The notes beneath the pieces were generated by a model. It did no database searches. It saw only the letters and a program-made list of their open reading frames with translations, and was not told where the DNA came from. Shown piece after piece: positions 1-12,955 of a stretch of DNA of 64,000 bases (positions are counted from its first letter, which is position 1; every line of letters starts with the position of its first letter). The stretch covers positions 1 through 64,000 of the forward strand of contig JADWOT020001882.1 of assembly GCA_036345935.2 (NCBI GenBank). Reading direction: 5' to 3'. The stretch comes from Taenia hydatigena (Eukaryota > Platyhelminthes > Cestoda > Cyclophyllidea > Taeniidae). The translations under genes were made by a program, and so were the position numbers.

Positions 1-621
1 ATTAGCCACCTGATCATGGCCTGTAGCCTTTTTTAATTTGATTTAATGTCACCAACTTTGTTTCGCATAATATGCTACTGGTAGAAAGTGCCTTTGAATA
101 CAGGCCCGCTCAACTGACCATCCATAATTGGGTGTCTTGTTAGAGGAGTATTTCCACCGATGGTCTCCCTTCTCCATAAAAAAGGGCGACCTGCAGCCCA
201 TGTCACCAACTTAGCTTCTTTATCCGCCTCTCTTGTTGTAATATTGTGCGGCGTTCTACAAAAGTTTTATTTCAGCTTGCACGCGTATTGAGATTTCGAG
301 CACTGTCTAGCTGAAAAAGCCCGTGCAACCAGCAGACTTACTAAATAGCTCCTGTATTAGTGGTAAAAAGCTTTGTTCTGGTGGGCGAAAATGTAAGACA
401 GATGATTGGTTGCATGCGTAAGCGTGGCAGGCTAGAATCATGTCTTCGGCTGGCACTCACTAAATGGAATCCCCAACAATGCTTTATGCTAGTTTGCAGA
501 GACAACCACTGTAGCTATTTTTGCGATGCTTTATCGCAATTTATTTCCAAGAGAGTGGTTAATAAAGGAAATGCGGAAGTATGCTTGTGGCTTGGTTTGC
601 ACTTAAACCAATGGAAGCGTG
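1..621. repeat. Direct repeat R1, copy a (cut by window start)
   Basis: This stretch matches positions 3306-3925 in the same orientation at a constant offset of 3305 bases with no net insertion or deletion, at roughly 95% identity by eye. It begins at the window edge, so its true left end is not visible. It ends at an ambiguous base (N at 622), after which the two copies diverge. A 100-codon frame from 360 (start GTG) is broken in the other copy, so I do not call a gene. Confidence 0.9.
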
Positions 622-2192
622 NCCCTAAATCCATTTCTCAAACTGGGCAATACTTGATATAGTGCAGGATTGTCAATGGGACTAGGTGACTTCACCTTCA
701 ATTATCTCCGTAACCTCAATGAAATTGGGTAGTCGGCATCATTGGCTCGTGGATGTTGTCCTTCACGGCAGATTAGGTTGTGGTGACCAACGCCGTAAGT
801 TGACAAAGGAAAGCGGTGGGAGCAGCGGCGATTTGTTGCTTGACCTCAACTATGCCCTGTCCGAGGCCTCATTCTTGCCATAAGATTTTAAAAAGCTCTT
901 ATTTTATGCAGAGCCCAACTACGACAGGGCTTTTACATCTAAAATAATGTCAAACCATAGTTAGTGCTTCGTCATTGCATCACTGACCTATATAATGAAC
1001 TATAACACTCCCTAAGCCTTCACAATTGTTACATATAATCTGTATAATAAACCTTAGTTCTGTCCAGCAGTCTACCAACATTTGACTACCAAGATGACCC
1101 CGAATTAATTCCTGTGGCAATTTGTTACATAATTAGGGCTTCAATGCTGATCTTTGACGCGATTGGCCCCTAAACCTATCCAGGACTTTACTATTTCCTT
1201 ATTAGACATCTCAATAGCCTAAAATCGCGTTTAGTAACCTGTTGTTAACTGAGATGTTCCACAAAAATGACATTATTATCTGTCCAGTGGCCTACAGTTG
1301 CGCTACTTGACCTCCACAATGAAATAAATCTCTGTTCAGAAGTGTGCTTCGCGCCATTTGTCCTTCGCAGTGACTTTAGTCCATGTCCCTGAGTACACTA
1401 TTGCACCATTTTCTCTTCAGTGGGTTGGCTGTTTTCTGAGCCACAGCAGCAGTCCAATTTCCTTTTATTAGTCAAACATATATGCCTCATTCGCAAATCT
1501 GGTGTGTTTCACTGCATGTGCTCCACAGTCGTACTTAAAACAATATTTTGAACATCCATCTAAAGAGAAAAAGTGTAGTCGCACGAATTGGAAAACGTGG
1601 CCGTTATGTTTCCAGTTTGCTTTAATTTTGCAACCAATGTTAAAAAGCAGGCAGTTATCAATAACAGCAAAGCTGCGATAAACCAAGCGGATTTATGTTA
1701 TAAATAAAGATAATCACATTACAGCTTTAATGTTTTCCAATTAGTAATGACTTTTACTCACAAGCAATGGCAATGAATTGTACTTAGCGGATCGGAAGGA
1801 TGTGTTTTCGACATTGTCTACGGTTCCGCCACCTTCGAATTTCGCTGCAAACTCTTGTACGCTGCGAGCGTCTAACAGCCCCAAAATAATTGCTTTAAGC
1901 TAACTTTACTAGCAAGCCAGAAGACTGCGAGATATACTGCCTTCGTGCCATAATCAATCTGCGAATCGAAGACAGAAAAGTAGGAATTCGGGGAAGAATT
2001 CAATGTTTTTGTTTGTACTAGTTGCATTCCGAGTACTTAACTGAGCTAGTCTGAAGGGCATAGCGATTTGAGGAGCACTGATACCGGTCGAGGTTCACGG
2101 GCTTTCATTGAACTATTAAACTGTTTCCTATGATTGCCGGTGCAAACTTGACCCTTTCGACGCATCGCATCCACCAATTTACTAACTCAGTC
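622..2192. other. No gene seen; contains the only N
   Basis: Position 622 is an N exactly where repeat R1a stops matching its partner. The remainder is AT-rich, with only short frames (for example 686-883) that have no recognisable motif. Confidence 0.5.
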
Positions 2193-2506
2193 ATGAGAGG
2201 ACAGTACTATACAAGGCCGCATCGCCAAACAAGGCTCGTAAAGAAATCCATTCTCCTTTCCTCCTTCCTTTCCACATCTTTCATATTTATTGCGCTCAGT
2301 GTTTGTTTAAGGGGCTTGTCCGCCGCAGTACCTAGAACACCGAAGGTACGTTTGACGCTTTCGAGTTTGACATCGCTGCTACCAACAGCATCCGGGAAGT
2401 AGGTGAATCTTACACCGAGACGCTATCCCTCAAAGAATATTGGGTCAAAATGCTTACTAATGCCTTTGGTGTTCATTGCCAATTACATGCAAAAGTTGGA
2501 ACGTAA
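2193..2506 (+). pseudogene. Possible broken small secreted-protein gene
   Basis: I do not recognise the family. From ATG 2193 a 51-codon frame encodes a basic N-terminus (RLVKKS), a hydrophobic stretch (SFIFIALSVCL) and a small-residue run (GLSAA) that resembles a signal peptide with a cleavage site. It ends at AAG|GTACGT (donor at 2346). In another frame, 2336-2503 stays open for 56 codons to TAA 2504-2506. Its product looks protein-like, with motifs FEFDIAAT, YTETLSLKEYWVKM and FGVHCQLHAKVGT. The two parts would join with a one- or two-base indel near 2340. Alternatively 2346 is a real donor and the second part is chance. The context is between two copies of repeat R1. No TATA box was evident. 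Confidence 0.33.
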
Positions 2507-3305
2507 TGATTGCATCATTTGTTTGCCAGTCCTAAAGAAGCCATCAATTTCTAAAAAAGTTGCTCGTTATGTCGAATAGTAGGAAGGGCAAGGCTACGTG
2601 TTGAAGGAGTACCATGGATGAGCACTGAAGACCTGCTTAATTTTGGAACAGACCTGAATTTTGAGCAAAATGATGTCCTTAAAGAACAATGTAAAATAAA
2701 TAAAACTCTCTCCTAAAAAATCAAAAAAAGAAGCGGATTCTTGCATTGCTTCACGCCGTTTACTTATGTTAATATTAAAATACAATCTGATGTAATAGCG
2801 TTTGTAAGGACTCCACGTTTACTTGCTATTCTGGACTTTGAACTCGTAGCGAGTTTCGGCAAACGACGTGTTATCTACTGATGTAGCAGACAAGAAACCA
2901 CCAAGGGCATCCATAGGACTTCTATGATATTTGGGTAGCTCAAAATAGAGTGTCTAATGCCTAGAGCTAAGGCTGACGTTAAAGTATAGCCGCTTTTGAT
3001 TTTGACCACATGACGTTTGATGCTTAGCAATTCAATATTACTATCAAGCCGAATTAAAGCTTCCTTCTTGCATGGCATCGGATTTTGACAATCTAGCCTT
3101 TTGTTATAGCGGAACTCATTGTTTCGTTGCAAGCGATAAGGACCATGATGGAAGTGTAGATTATGTCTTTTCCTACTAGTCAGACACTTAATGGATGGGA
3201 CAGACTCGAGAGGTACAGTCGAAATTGCACCGCAGGTGCGGTTCTTGTGTCAGAATGATAAAATAAAGGTAAAAGGTGCATACTTTGTGCTGCATTTGTG
3301 AACAC
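2507..3305. other. No gene seen
   Basis: AT-rich DNA between the candidate gene and repeat R1b. The purine-rich run AAAGGTAAAAGG at about 3264-3275, followed by TG, resembles the polypurine tract before an LTR, but no other LTR-element signal was found. Confidence 0.4.
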
Positions 3306-3925
3306 ATTAGCCACCTAATCATGGACTGTAGCCTTTTTTAATTTGATCTAATGTCACCAACTTTGTATCGCATAATATGCTACAGGTAGAAAGTGCCTTT
3401 GAATACAGGCCCGCTCAACTGACCATCCATAATTGGGTGTCTAGTTAGAGGAGTATTACCACCGATGGTCTCCCTTCTCCATAAAAAAGGGCGACCTGCA
3501 GCCCATGTCACCAACTTAGCTTCTTTATCCACCTCTTTTGCTGTAATATTGTCCGGCGTTCTACAAAAGTTTTATTTCAGCTTGCATGTGTATTGAGATT
3601 TCGAGCACTGTCTAGCTAAAAATGCCCGTGCAACCACCAGACTTACTAAATAGCTCCCGTATTAGTGGTAAAAAGCTTCGTTCTGGTAGGCGAAAATGTA
3701 GGACAGATGATTGGTTGCATGCGTGGGCGTGGCAGGCTAGAATCATGTCTTCGGCTGGCACTCACTAAATGGAATCCCCAACAATGCTTTGTGTTAGTTT
3801 GCGGAGACAACCACTGTAGTTATTGTTGCGATGTTTTATCGCAATTTATTTCCAAGAGAGTGGTTAATAAAGGAAATGCGAATGTATGATTGTGGCTTGG
3901 TTTGCACTTAAACCAATGGAAGTGT
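3306..3925. repeat. Direct repeat R1, copy b
   Basis: Second copy of the repeat at the window start, same orientation, 3305 bases downstream. Near-complete identity without net indels implies a recent duplication. Both copies end in the same sequence (CACTTAAACCAATGGAAG) and then diverge. Confidence 0.9.
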
Positions 3926-6900
3926 TCGCTACCCTTGAGAGATGGCACAAATGCGAAAATTAATTGGTCGGTGTGGCTAAGATAACATGAGATAGGGCTT
4001 CCGCTCTCAGTAGGCATGCCGAACCACTCAAGCATTGGGATCATCACGTTGGAAATAAAGGAATACATTTCAATGTCCCGAGACTATAACGATGAAACCA
4101 TACGCCTCTTGAGTCACGAATATGAAACAAAGAATAATCAAACAAATAGGAAAAAGCGTTTAAAAGATAAAGAAGAAACACTCAGAAAAAATGCAGGATT
4201 TTCATTTAGTCGTAAAATGAGTTAAGTGTCGAAGTAGGCGAAGTAGAGCAATACAGCCTTGAGTAGCTAGTGGAGATTATCGGCAAGGCAAAGTGTTGCG
4301 CGAGTAAAATGAGATGTAAAGATGTGTAGAAGGCCAGATGGGCAGTTAAGGGCTGAAGGCGAATAAAAATGCACTGTGCGTAATTGAGGGTACAGCATCA
4401 TACCCGGCGTCACAGAAATTGCAAGTTCTACTTGCGCATGCAATGTTTCGAGGGTTTCAACACGCTTTTGGAAATGGAGTAGCCACACAAAGGCACACGG
4501 GGATGGGGTTTGATTGCATTCCGTGCTCCGTGCCCTTCCAGTAAGACCAATCACACATAGTTGTTGCGATCCTGTTCCAATGAAGATGAAAACGTGTCCT
4601 CGGAATCAAATTTTGAAATATTTAAAAAGCCAAGAGTTCTGACGAACCACTGTGTCCTCATCCACTTTCGCTTTAAGGGACGCAAAGGTGCTCTACTAAA
4701 GGAAAGCCAAACAAAATTGTCGGCGCGTTGTCTGTGGGTCTTATTTTTACCGCTTGGATGTGAATGAGATATCATTCAGCGGGTGCGTCTTCATCTCCTG
4801 TGGGCTTTACTCGATCCCACAATGCTGGTGATAAGGAGAGTGCTTCATCCTTTAGTGTAAGTCAATGAGATTCCGGCAGCAAATTCCAAGGGATAAATTT
4901 GTCTTGGTGCTACTGCCTATAAAATAAAAGGCCAAACCTGGCGTCGTTTGTAGACTAGGACTGTGAGCTTGATTAGATGTGACAAGCAGGGTAGGAACTT
5001 AATGTTCAATAAGTCGCATTTTTTAAATCTTTTTGACAAACTCGTTGAAGCGAAATGTTTCCTGTCTGCATTGTACTGCCACGAAACAGCTAACAGATAT
5101 TAGGTAGAAGTGGCAAAATAACCCCGTGGTTGAGGAACGGATGAATATGAATCATATTTATAAGTGCCACTTAGCCGTCATAGATGGTAGTGCCTGAAGT
5201 AACGTGGAAGTAAAATCGTAGATCTTTAGAGAAACAAAATTACACAGAGTGACTGATAAACAGTTATCTCTTGCAATGCACATTCGGAAACGGTTGGGCT
5301 CAATTGGCAAGATGTTGAAGTCCATATCTAAGGTCCTTACGCAGACTACACAAATGACTCCGGTAACCTAGCAATAAGTCCACTTAATATATGACTCCAC
5401 TGCGGCAAGGACCGGATGAAAACCGAATGCTATGGCGGCATTTTTATTAACTAGAATAAAGAAATTGCGGTAAATCTCAGATGCAGATGTTAACCCCTTT
5501 GACATCTTTTCCACACAATTATTGCTTTCGCAAACCAATCCCCTTTAAAAGCGATATTAATGTGCGACTGCATTGAGCGTAGTTAGTTTTCGACTAACCG
5601 GCATGTATTTTTGCATGGTGCATCATTCTCTCCATATAACCCCAATTTTTGCACATTAAATTTGCACAGCTTCAAATAATAGTCGCTCATAGAACAAATC
5701 CATGAGGCATCCCAACTGCGTCCTTTAATTACCTATAAAGAGATTCTAAATGATATTCCCTGCGAAAACGTATTTTATTTGGGATTTGTTGTTCAAGTGA
5801 ATTTCCCAATTTAAATACTTGGGTATATGGGTAAAATAACCGCAAAATTCATCAAAGAGAATGCGATAAAAAAGAATCGTGCGCTTATCCCGGGCACAAC
5901 CATTTTTAAGATAAGGCACGCGCGTACGGAACAGCCAATTATTTGACAGTGTCAGAGATAAGATTGACCGGTCTTTCGTAGTCACGAAACCTAATTGTCC
6001 TTGATTGTACATTGACCACTATCACACTCATATGCCATGTGTAAGTGCTATCGACTAGTCAGGAGGAATTGGCGAATTGTACGACGCATGCAAATGCCCA
6101 GGAACTAGTGACGGAAAAGGAAATTTTTAAGGAGAATTAGGATAGGAAGACACTTTGGGTCAGCGGACGCATTCAGCATCATCCACCTTTTACTACAGAC
6201 CATTAATTGATTCGGATTGGCGAAATGTTGATTTCGTATAACTAAACGATTATTGCCACAATGTTCCATGCACCCACAAGACTTAAGAGAACAAGGTGCC
6301 ATTAAATCGCAGAGCTCAAGTAATTTTAAACAATGCACGCATCTTATTAGTTACCTTATATAATCGTAGTATATTTGCAGTAAAATATCTGCGAAAATTT
6401 TAAAGTGAATCAGAAAGTTCCATAAGCATGAAACTTCAATTTGCATTTCACGAAAGGCCATTATTCTGCCTATTTTTTAAGAAAACATTTCTTAGGCTTA
6501 AAATGTGGGACATCAAATGCATGATTTATGTGCTTTTGCAATGCCATTAATGAGCTACTTTAACGTCCCTACTTAATACTGAAAAAAAACTACTCACTTT
6601 GGGACCTTTTGAGATCATAGAACTGCTTTTTCTAAGCCTCAGTGCTACCGTTTGCCTTTTATTGCCACAATTAAAAGATTTGTTGAAGAGGATGTAAAGG
6701 AAGCTTGTTAGCGCTAAACATGAGTGTCAGTTTGTTGGTTAGCAGGCCAAATCATGTGCATGGCACAATTTCATCTCTCGAAATGTAGACGTATGGGTGC
6801 GTTGAGGTCCATTGTCTGTCGATTTGTGCAGATGTCCGAGATTGTAGTCTAAAAACCCTTTTTGCGACCTTTTCCTTGACATTTATAAACCTCCAAGATG

Positions 6901-9402
6901 GTAGATTCGGCACTCAGGCCAATAAGAATAGAGACGAATCGTCTCTAAAATGAATGCGACTTCAGTCCGAAAGTGAAGCACCCTCGTTGCAGCAAAGTGG
7001 CATAATCAAGGCACCCCTGATTAGGTAAAGAGATTGACGCATCTAACTAAACTGCCCAATGGCATTTTCGGCAGTTTCTCAGGCTAATAGGCTGATTGTA
7101 GCCTGGGTCGAGGAAAAATCGCGAGGAAAGAATCTCAAGGCCCAAATAATGGGACTGTCCAGAGATCATGACCCATGGATATGTCCTGCAATGCACGAAA
7201 TAAGGTAATCGCAGGCACTTCTCAAGAGTCGATGCGATATATGTTCTGAGCTTAGAATTACACGGAGTATGTGGGACCTTTTGGCGCCTGACAAATCCGC
7301 AAACTCTACCAGTTGACGATTAGTAGGAAAAGTTTATTGATGATACCTGATAATCTTGATAACCCGTGCACACCAATATATTTAACTTTTAAATAGCAAG
7401 TTCGAGGATATTTCATATCTGATTTGGCTGTACTAATCCTTACTTGTGCAACCTTATTTTTACATTAACAGATTTGTTTTAACTACAAAGTGAAATTCGG
7501 TACAGTTTTGAACGAAACGGGCTTAAGATCCACCAGTGAGATTGACTAACGAGATCAGCAATACGAAGGTCGCAACTGATATTTGGTCATTGAAATCCAA
7601 AAATGAGCCAAGGTTAGGCAAACGAAGGGGCTAGGAGGTAAGGTTACAGAAATGTTAAGTGATTTTGAATAAATGCAGTTCGTAAATTTAAAGGCCTATA
7701 GGAACTATCAAGGTATAAAATGTCGCCCCGGGATGCTTAAAATGGAAGTTCCAAGGATGAGATGGGACATGGGAGAAGGTAATCTAAGCACTTACGACCA
7801 ACTCAGATGGTACTTGCCAACTAGAACATAATGTGTAACAGCCAAGTAGTAGACTCAGCAGATTTTTAAGAAACTTAGCATATGCAGTTACGAATAGTGA
7901 ATGTAAAGGAAATGGATAAATAAGCATAAAATGCGTAGAATGGATTGTGACAGTCGCGAATAAAGACGGATTATGCTTGGGGGCTAGAATCGTGTTGCAT
8001 AAATGGCAGTTAGGATAGTGCAAGTGCATAGTTAAGCGTATGCATTATGGGATTAACGAGTGAGTGAGTAGAAAGTGGTGCGAAGCTAAAAGGCGAAGTA
8101 GATATTTAACAAAACTGAATGTTTATCTGTTCAGTCGCTCTGCCATTAGTTTGACCGTTATACTTCCTCTTCATCAGAAAGTAGAGTTTGCAAAATGTGC
8201 ATTTTCTTTATCCTTGTATGTGGATCTAACCTCTTGTGGAGTAAAGTCCTCAAAAAAGTTTGTATCAAGGGTGAGATAGCACGCATCAACATTTAAAAAA
8301 GTTTTTGGTTAAGACGAGTAAGAGATTATGGCCTAGGTGAGAGGTTTACAAGTTAATGAATCCACGAATACACACTTCGGACGTGATCGCAGGCACTAAT
8401 GAAAGTAGTTCTGTGAGGAGGAATTCACACAGCTGGTGGATGTTGTCCCAAAAGTGCTAGGATGGTGCTTAGACAAAGTTGTGCAATCCAACATTATCTC
8501 AGTACTTACAAGAATTAGGAAAAGCGGCCAAGTCTCGTGTCGCTTTTCCCGTTTCTGACTATAAAGAACATTGATGGTAAAGGATATTCGGTTTAGACGT
8601 ATTTATAATTACAGCCATAATCATTACAGAAAAGGAATGCACATCAAGGGACTGTTGCTGCTCATCAAAATTTTAAGGCTTCTACCCAAACTTGGAGGCG
8701 ATGGCCATGGTAATTGCTCTAGCTTCAATGGCTCCAGCGAAAACCATAACATTAGTTTTATCAGTTAATTCTTGAAGCGTTCATAAATTCACTGCATATT
8801 TTTGGAGCTACGAGGCTACCTGGATCGGTGCCAACTGAAGTTGGCGTTGGTGATATTGTAAAAAGAGAATGCATTATACAACTGCACAAATGCGCAAATT
8901 CACATGCGAACCGTAATTGTGGTCGTAAGTTCCATCACTAAATGTGTGCGACACTTCCATTGCAAAGATATTGGTGGGTCGTATGATATGCGGAACGTGT
9001 AATGAGAGTGACTTTCATGCAATGAGATTTACAAGAAGTTCTGTTACCTGCAGAGCTTAATTTGCTATCCCTCATGGCTTACTAACCCACACTGTTGCAA
9101 AATGATATGATTGGGAAAGCATTAGGATGGACTGCGAGGCTATCGACAAGATAATCACGTGGACCAAATCTACCACTCGATAGAAGTACGCTCCTAAAGC
9201 ACGCGAGCCACAACTCTCTGTTGGCATCTCACTGAGGAATTTGCCTTGCCATTATTGCTACATATGGGTGCCCTGTAAGTAGTTTTCTCGATGGTAGTAA
9301 CGCGGCACCTCGGTCAAGTTGCATAAGACCATTGGATGCTAGGAGGTGCATTAATATGCGCCAACGAAGTAGGAGTAGGAGCGGACATGAAAGCAGAGCT
9401 TA
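3926..9402. other. No recognisable gene
   Basis: I see only short, overlapping frames on both strands (for example 4016-4225 plus, 4267-4554 minus, 5746-6012 minus) with no conserved motif, no paired splice sites and no tRNA-like fold. A minus-strand pyrimidine bias is visible around 7780-8030. Confidence 0.5.
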
Positions 9403-9777
9403 TTGAGCAGTGCGATTGCTTCAGGCTTAGCTCAATTTCATTGGCATAACAAATTCTATTACCCCTTATTCAACTTGTCACTAGCAGATGTTCATTTATT
9501 GTGCCACAGCTGCTTAAGCTGGGCCGGCGTAAGGTCAAGATTGACGTATATCTCCGTAATGCGGACTCGACTTGTCTCACGGGCAGCCAGCTATCACGCC
9601 ACGTGCCGCACATTGCACAGTCCAAAGTACTTTCGCTCTGCAATGCAAGGCATCTGCCTTCATTCAAAAATGCTGTCGTCATTTGGAATTAGTTGTCATG
9701 GCATAAAGTTTACGATGAGAAGACGACATTCAATAGCAAAACCACTGTCCATGCCCGTTCTGGTTAATTCGCACTAA
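9403..9777 (+). other. 124-codon open frame, unrecognised
   Basis: The frame is open but the predicted product (motifs WHNKFYYPLFNLSL, CHGIKFTMRRRHS) matches no family I know, and two overlapping frames (9470-9682 minus, 9501-9692 plus) are also open. It is followed by further open but unrecognised frames at 9777-10055 and 9976-10356. A chance run in a stop-poor stretch is the simplest explanation. Confidence 0.12.
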
Positions 9778-10379
9778 TGAACATCAACTGTGAGATAAAG
9801 TTTAGAATTATACACAATCCTTCAAGCAGCTCACCAAGGCATGAAGTCAGTTTGCCTCTCACAACTTCTTATTTCCCCATGTCTAGCACTCTCGCAATGT
9901 CGCGGATTTTAGCAGAACCACTAACCATGTTCTTTATAATGCAACTTAGAAGGGAAGCGTGTGGTTCTCTAACTAGTGTGTTCTCGTGGCGAAATACTGT
10001 ACACATTACCACGCAATTTAAAATCCGATATTGCGATGCTTGTTGTGGCCATTAAGTGTGTTGTGGTCAAACGTAACATAGAGCAACGATTCCACTTAGT
10101 TAAGGGACGGTTAAACTTCGAATTGTATTGGCATCTTTTTTTCTTTGGTGCGTGCCAATTTATGCACTTTGCGCACCCGAAATCCATATATGATAAACTA
10201 TGGCTTCTTGATTCTTCACCACGATGGTTGAGCGAGTGGATGATGGTCCTATCACTGGCTTATTTTGGTCGTTATTTGTCTCAGAGTTCAAGAAGTCCTT
10301 TAGTCCTACGCAATCTTCGACATCTGCCTTTAAATTTGTTGAGAGAACGAGAGTAGAGACTTGATTATAGACAACTCGA

Positions 10380-11150
10380 CTGCGCTTCCTTGCCACCACG
10401 GATAGAAGACCACAGATGCTTCAAATACTTGTCATCAAGTTATGCCGGTCATGTATTTATTCCTTCACCAATTTGTGTATATTGGCTCTATTCATTCCAC
10501 CATGTAACGATCATGAATCGCAGTTACACAAACCATTGGCCACTGTCACTTCCTACCTCCAGCCAGATCCACAATTAGCCTATCACACATGCGCCCATCA
10601 AAGGCTAGATGAAACGTCCATCACCTGTTAAAAGATAGCTCTACAATATTTCTTGCCACCTCCCTATCTTCTTTCCTTCCACGCATTCTTTAAAAATTTT
10701 ACTTGGTTTCATAAACGAATTTGCCTACATTCACCTACAATTACAACTCTTCATTTATCAACATATTTATCTACACAAGTCATTAATAATAATCACTTAA
10801 AATAAGTCCTAGCGTTCCTCATTTATCTTTCCATTAATCTATAAAATCTGGTCAATCCAGCAAACTTCAATCCCTACCGTTCTTACTTTGATCTCTTGGT
10901 TCCATACCACCTCGTCAATCTGTGCCTTAGCATTCCATTTCTCCAGGCTACTTGCACTACCGTATCCCCCAATTCATTTCATGCATTTATGATGCTTTGT
11001 CCAAAGATAATATGGTCACTGCCTGGGGCCCTGTGACATTGACGCCAACATTCGCAGATGGAATTTTTTATTTCCTATACCTTTTTCTCTCTGATAGATC
11101 CTTTTCCCACGCCATTTTCACAGTCTTCCTTGACTGTTGAAATTAGATTC
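10380..11150 (+). other. Pyrimidine-rich stretch
   Basis: The plus strand is strikingly poor in G and rich in C, T and A for about 770 bases (for example around 10640-10960). No gene motif is seen. Several open frames here follow from low stop-codon density. Confidence 0.5.
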
Positions 11151-11678
11151 AGTTTCAATTCTTTCATTCCAGCGGAAGAGAGAAATGACTGTGCAAGAAA
11201 TCAGACCCAACGTGTAGCCAGTCTAACGAAAAGTTAGCCAGCAGTTCTCTGTGTTCTCCATTAACTCTGCTCCATGATTAACTGAATGCAGAGGCGCTTG
11301 GCATTAGCAAGCATTTATAATCATACGGAAGAAAGTTTTTCGCTAAGAAGGTTGCACAAGTACCTACTACCTAATCTTTTAAAGGAATGAAGTGGTAACA
11401 TCCCGAGACCAAGCAAATGACGATGGACATTTAAGGAAGAGCACGGAATTCGTGCTAGGGATAAAGGCCGCGCACAATTTTATACCTCTGTTCTACCAAA
11501 GTGTCATCTAAACAATCTAATGCACCAGTGCTTTCCTAATCTGCAGACGGCTTCTTCGCTTGTTAAAGAACCTCTGGACACAAACCACCGTCCTACATGG
11601 AAGTGGAACTCTTTCAGAAAACATTAGCTAGCCCAATTCCTAGAGAATAAAATATTGGCACCTGCTTATCTTGCCATT
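11151..11678. other. No gene seen
   Basis: No open frame with recognisable content. Confidence 0.4.
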
Positions 11679-12092
11679 TTAGGGCACGCAACACTGTAAG
11701 CTAAGTGGGTGGATGTGGCTGCTATGCATAGGAAAAAAAGGAAACGACCTAGCAGGCCTTATTCTTGTGTGTGATTTTGGAGATATTCCACTAAGAATTT
11801 CAAGAGGCACTGACTCAGGTCTGGGTCTAAGACAAGGAAATGAGCAGTCAAAAAAGGTGTTCGGCCGAAGATGGTAGGCGAATGAATGATCAATGCTAAG
11901 CATAGTTAATACAGCAAGGAGTAGAATGTTTACCAACTCATGCGCAAATGTTTGATTATACAGTGCTATTTTGAAAGTGATAGTAGGTAAGGCAGATGTA
12001 GTTAACAACGAGGTAGGATCCAGATCGACAGGGAAAGAAAGGAAGGTGCACGAGTAGGAGTGAGAGAAGCTATCCACTATGTCACGCATCAT
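11679..12092 (-). other. 137-codon open frame, unrecognised
   Basis: A minus-strand open frame in a region whose minus strand is pyrimidine-rich. The product is Ser/Phe/Leu-rich (motifs HSYSCTFLSFPVDLDP, LLLAVLTMLSIDHSF) with no family signature. No splice sites or promoter support it. I regard it as probably chance. Confidence 0.12.
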
Positions 12093-12469
12093 TTTAACAC
12101 TCCCATAATCGCGTTATGTCATGAGCCGGCTGTACAGATTTCCAGTTGAATCCAATTTCGACACATTATCTTGGATAGATTCTCCGCTGAAGTCCCAGTC
12201 TACGTGATAGACACCAGATTCCTCACCCCAATGTAGGTAAAACAGAGGCCTGGAATAAGGAAAGCTCGTATTTATTTAGATATGAACAAGATGAATGAAC
12301 CATTTTGTAAAGTTGAGAATTTTACATAGTGTCGCAGATAATTAAATCACAGAATCATGCATTTGCCTCCAAATTACATCGTGGCACAGCCCTTCAAATA
12401 TGTCTCTGCGACTTGTAGTGCGGCTACCGATATCTTTGACGTGCCATAGTCGCCATTTCATAGGCACAG

Positions 12470-12955
12470 TTAACAGAGGAAAGTTATTGACGAAGCTGAG
12501 TTTCTCCGCATAGTTATGGAGAGGTCCATCCATCTTTCCTCCTCCTTCCTTACGTCATCTATACTTATAATCCGGAATGTTTGCTTAGGCGACAAGTTCC
12601 TGAAAATGACTTGTAGTTTGGTAACAAATTTGCAGCTATCCCTCGGGAATAGTGAAAGATCAAGTACATGGAGAACGTAGTGGAATACGGCATAACATAA
12701 AATATTTAAATCGATGTTCCTAGGGGATGTAAAGGTGCTGTGGGAGGAGGCGAGGCACACTACAACTGCAAATATGCTGATGACGTTCAAGACTAATTTA
12801 ACTACCACAAGGAATGCATTACTATTGAAGTAGGCTAGTTTTAATTGTAAGTTGAAGTGTAAAGAGTTTGAACTGGTGGTTTTAGAAAAGCCCATCATTC
12901 TTTGATTTTTGTGAACACGTAACGTTAGCAGCATTACCCGCTGCTCACGATGCAA
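12470..12955 (-). other. 161-codon open frame, longest in window
   Basis: This is the longest uninterrupted frame. Its product has one plausible membrane-like stretch (FLVVVKLVLNVISIFAVVV) around residues 48-66 and an acidic/basic tail (DDVRKEEERW). I do not recognise it, and it lacks a paralog, a promoter or flanking exons in the window. The strand is pyrimidine-biased, which reduces stops. It could be a small membrane protein, but a chance frame is at least as likely. Confidence 0.18.

Noticed and set aside
1..3925. LTR retrotransposon with R1 copies as LTRs
   Set aside because: A polypurine-like run precedes copy b, but the 2.7 kb interior has no gag, protease, reverse transcriptase or integrase motif, the left end is outside the window, and no target duplication can be seen.
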